Source of the DNA: Clostridiaceae bacterium
GTDB lineage: Bacteria > Bacillota > Clostridia > Oscillospirales > Acutalibacteraceae
DNA length: 17,398 bases
Direction of reading: 5' to 3'
Assembly (NCBI GenBank): GCA_016293225.1
Contig: JAEDEQ010000041.1
Location: forward strand, 1 to 17,398
Below, piece after piece: positions 16,015 to 17,398 of the stretch. The notes under the pieces are model-generated. The model worked only from the letters and a program-made list of their open reading frames with translations, was not told the origin of the DNA and ran no database searches. Numbering within the stretch: the first letter of the stretch is position 1; the number at the start of each line of letters is the position of its first letter. The translations under genes were made by a program, and so were the position numbers.

Positions 16015-16614
16015 TCAAGTATGAGAATCAACCGCAAATTTTTTTGATTTAATCTTTCCTGCAACCAATAAAATGCCCTCCAGAATAATTGCCATGCTGA
16101 TTGAAATACATAAACTTTCATAATTTAAAATATAAGTGGCAAAACTGACTATAATCAATATAACAACTCTGATCTTTGATATTTTTTTATAGCGTTTGCA
16201 CTCCGTCTCGTCAAGGGGACGTTCTTTTGACGGTGTCGGTGCATAAACAGCAATTATGAAACAGGCTGTTGCTGCAAGACACAAGAACATAACCTTTAAC
16301 GGAGCAAAAAATTCTGAAAGATATATTCCAAAAATCGAAGCCATTATTGAAAGACTTGACAGGAAAAAACATCTTAATTCCGTTTCAGCGTGAAACCCGC
16401 CGGCGTATTTTTTAATAAACAGAAAGCTTATGTAAAAAACCGCGCTTTCAGGCAGACAGCCGAAAATTACTCCAAAAAGCAAGCAGATTGCTCCATACAT
16501 TATTTTTGATATTACCGAGAAAAGACCGTATGAAACAATCTCGGTTTCTTCGCAGTCAATATAATTCCTTACTGAAAGGCCGGTCGCAATTTTAGTTGCA
16601 AGATTATAAATCAT
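16015..16614 (-). CDS. agrB: AgrB-family peptide-processing membrane endopeptidase
   Basis: 199 residues, the usual AgrB size. AgrB is an integral membrane cysteine protease that cleaves the C-terminal tail of the AgrD propeptide and closes the (thio)lactone ring. The core motif KKYAGGFHAETELRC (68-82) carries the catalytic H75 and C82, spaced as in Staphylococcus aureus AgrB (H77, C84). Hydrophobic helices lie at about 34-52, 56-67, 84-102, 107-124 and two more after the conserved loop APTPSKERPLDETECKRYKK (125-144). The start codon overlaps the agrD stop in ATGA, so translation is probably coupled. There is no strong ribosome binding site of its own. The locus is AT-rich: by hand count 20 of 60 bases at 16021-16080 are G or C, against 35 of 60 at 9241-9300 in exoA. 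No agrC or agrA follows. Confidence 0.95.
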   Translation of the reverse strand: MIYNLATKIATGLSVRNYIDCEETEIVSYGLFSVISKIMYGAICLLFGVIFGCLPESAVFYISFLFIKKYAGGFHAETELRCFFLSSLSIMASIFGIYLSEFFAPLKVMFLCLAATACFIIAVYAPTPSKERPLDETECKRYKKISKIRVVILIIVSFATYILNYESLCISISMAIILEGILLVAGKIKSKKFAVDSHT

Positions 16615-16760
16615 TTGCTCGACTTTTTATATTTTTCACAGCCGTGCGGCATTTTGGGCTGATATATCCAGTCTGAGCCTGTTGAGTTAATGTCGTTTTT
16701 CACGTTGCTCTTAGCAACATTGACAATAACCGAAGCCATCATTTTCTTAACTTTTTTCAT
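16611..16760 (-). CDS. agrD: AgrD-like cyclic autoinducer propeptide with Ser at the ring position
   Basis: A 49-codon gene directly upstream of agrB and overlapping it by 4 bp. ATG 16760 is preceded by AAAGGTGAG (16766-16774), a good ribosome binding site. The product has the AgrD plan. An amphipathic basic N-terminal helix (MKKVKKMMASVIVNVAKSNV) is followed by a short core and the family's charged tail beginning QPKMP (34-38). The core reads NSTGSDWIY (25-33). Ser29 lies five residues before the putative cut after Tyr33, exactly where the ring-forming Cys usually is. It resembles the S. aureus type I core YSTCDFIM with Cys replaced by Ser. The predicted product is therefore a five-residue lactone S-D-W-I-Y with an N-terminal tail of unknown length. 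The only Cys (C41) is downstream of the tail motif, so it is an unlikely ring residue. Identity is strong from context; the mature form is inference. Confidence 0.88.
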   Translation of the reverse strand: MKKVKKMMASVIVNVAKSNVKNDINSTGSDWIYQPKMPHGCEKYKKSSK

Positions 16761-16845
16761 TTTTTCTCACCTTTGCACTGCTTTTGGCAATGCCCTTTCT
16801 ATAAAATTCCCGACTGTGTATCGGTTAAAACAATAATAGTTATAT

Positions 16846-16873
16846 AGTATAAAATAATCAATATTTTCTTCAA
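16846..16873 (-). promoter_or_regulatory. Probable promoter of agrD-agrB
   Basis: Minus strand TTGAAG (16868-16873), 16-bp spacer, TATACT (16846-16851). The start would be near 16840, about 80 nt before agrD. The surrounding sequence is so AT-rich that other -10 matches exist. Confidence 0.45.
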
Positions 16874-16909
16874 TAATGCATATTTTTAAGTCAAAATTGC
16901 ACAAATAAA

Positions 16910-16935
16910 CATTTAAATTTAATTTTCATTTAAAT
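16910..16935. repeat. Direct repeat CATTTAAAT in the agrD / XRE intergenic region
   Basis: CATTTAAAT occurs at 16910-16918 and 16927-16935, 17 bp apart start to start, and each copy contains the palindrome ATTTAAAT. It lies between the agrDB promoter and the XRE start, a reasonable place for an operator. The region (16775-17012) is extremely AT-rich, so chance is possible. Nothing else recognisable is in this gap. Confidence 0.35.
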
Positions 16936-17024
16936 ATTCAGTATATTGCAGATTTAATTGTGATTATCAATATAACTTTGTTCATCTTAAACGTGAAAAA
17001 TGATAACATATTTTGGGTGATATT

Positions 17025-17363
17025 ATGGATGAAAAAAGAATTAGAATTATCGTGGGCTCTCGTATAATGCAAAGGCGAAAACAGCTTTGTATAAAGCAAT
17101 CGGAATTGGCCGAAAAAATAGGAGTGTCCAACAATCAGATATCCAATATTGAAAACGGCAAAAGCTTTCCTAAACTCGGAAATTTTATTTGTATTTGCAA
17201 TATACTGAACTGTAACGCCGACTATTTTTTATCGGGTATATTAAAAGATTCCGTTGTTGAAAATATAACGGATATGTTATCTTCGTTATCGGTCGAAGAG
17301 CAGAAAACCGTCTGGAGGCTGCTGGATTGCTACATACATCGCAACGATAACGGAAAAATATAG
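17025..17363 (+). CDS. XRE-family helix-turn-helix regulator, divergent from agrDB
   Basis: 112 residues from ATG 17025, with GGGTGA (17015-17020) close upstream. A TTG at 17013 in frame would add four residues and would place the start on the ribosome binding site, so it is less likely. The DNA-binding domain covers about residues 5-70, with the helix-turn-helix at 24-45 (KQSELAEKIGVSNNQISNIE). The C-terminal 40 residues (SVVENITDMLSSLSVEEQKT, then WRLLDCYIH) look helical and could mediate dimerisation. There is no membrane segment, receiver or sensor domain. A weak promoter may be TTGCAG (16946-16951) with TATAAC (16971-16976), spacer 19. The divergent arrangement suggests control of agrDB and/or itself. 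The remaining 35 bp to the window end show nothing. Confidence 0.88.
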   Translation: MDEKRIRIIVGSRIMQRRKQLCIKQSELAEKIGVSNNQISNIENGKSFPKLGNFICICNILNCNADYFLSGILKDSVVENITDMLSSLSVEEQKTVWRLLDCYIHRNDNGKI

Positions 17364-17398
17364 AAACAAATAAACAAATAAATCAATATAAAATTATG

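Overview
The window looks like chromosomal DNA of a Gram-positive anaerobe of the Clostridia, most likely an Oscillospiraceae/Ruminococcus-type gut bacterium. This is inferred from strong AAGGAGG-like ribosome binding sites, sigma-A promoters (several with an extended -10), BspA-type leucine-rich repeats, a large Ig-like (BIG_2) surface protein, an AgrB/AgrD pair, a type-4 uracil-DNA glycosylase and a PduL-type phosphotransacylase. No taxonomic marker except a 5S rRNA is present, so the assignment is tentative.

Layout. Positions 1-1325 (minus) hold the N-terminal 441 residues of a secreted BspA-like LRR protein that runs off the left edge. Positions 1568-8938 (minus) hold one gene for a secreted protein of 2456 residues made of a signal peptide, a short helical FIVAR-like segment and, by hand count, 28 tandem Ig-like domains, with no recognisable anchor at the C-terminus. 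A divergent promoter pair separates it from exoA/xth (9171-9929, plus). Next comes a stand-alone 5S rRNA gene with a consensus promoter and its own terminator (9968-10189), then two small unknown genes (64 and 59 aa, plus). These converge on a minus-strand membrane protein gene and a type-4 uracil-DNA glycosylase gene. A lone pduL (plus) follows, ending at a bidirectional terminator. Two minus-strand genes for exported or membrane-anchored enzymes come next: an MBL-fold hydrolase and an Asp-box (sialidase-like) protein, each with its own promoter.

The right end (15968-17363) is the most interesting part. It is visibly more AT-rich than the rest and carries a compact quorum-sensing cassette. 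A 49-codon agrD-like peptide gene overlaps agrB by 4 bp in the order agrD-agrB, with its own promoter and terminator, and a small XRE regulator is divergently transcribed across an AT-rich gap of about 264 bp. The peptide has Ser where most AgrD peptides have the ring-forming Cys (S-D-W-I-Y before QPKMP), so a lactone rather than a thiolactone is predicted. No AgrC/AgrA two-component genes are visible, which leaves the XRE protein as the candidate local partner.

Functionally, the left half is cell-surface or secreted architecture, the centre is housekeeping (AP endonuclease, uracil-DNA glycosylase, 5S rRNA, acyl-phosphate/acyl-CoA metabolism), and the right part is exported hydrolases plus peptide signalling. 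Apart from agrD-agrB and the small 10245-10638 pair, most genes appear to be single transcription units.
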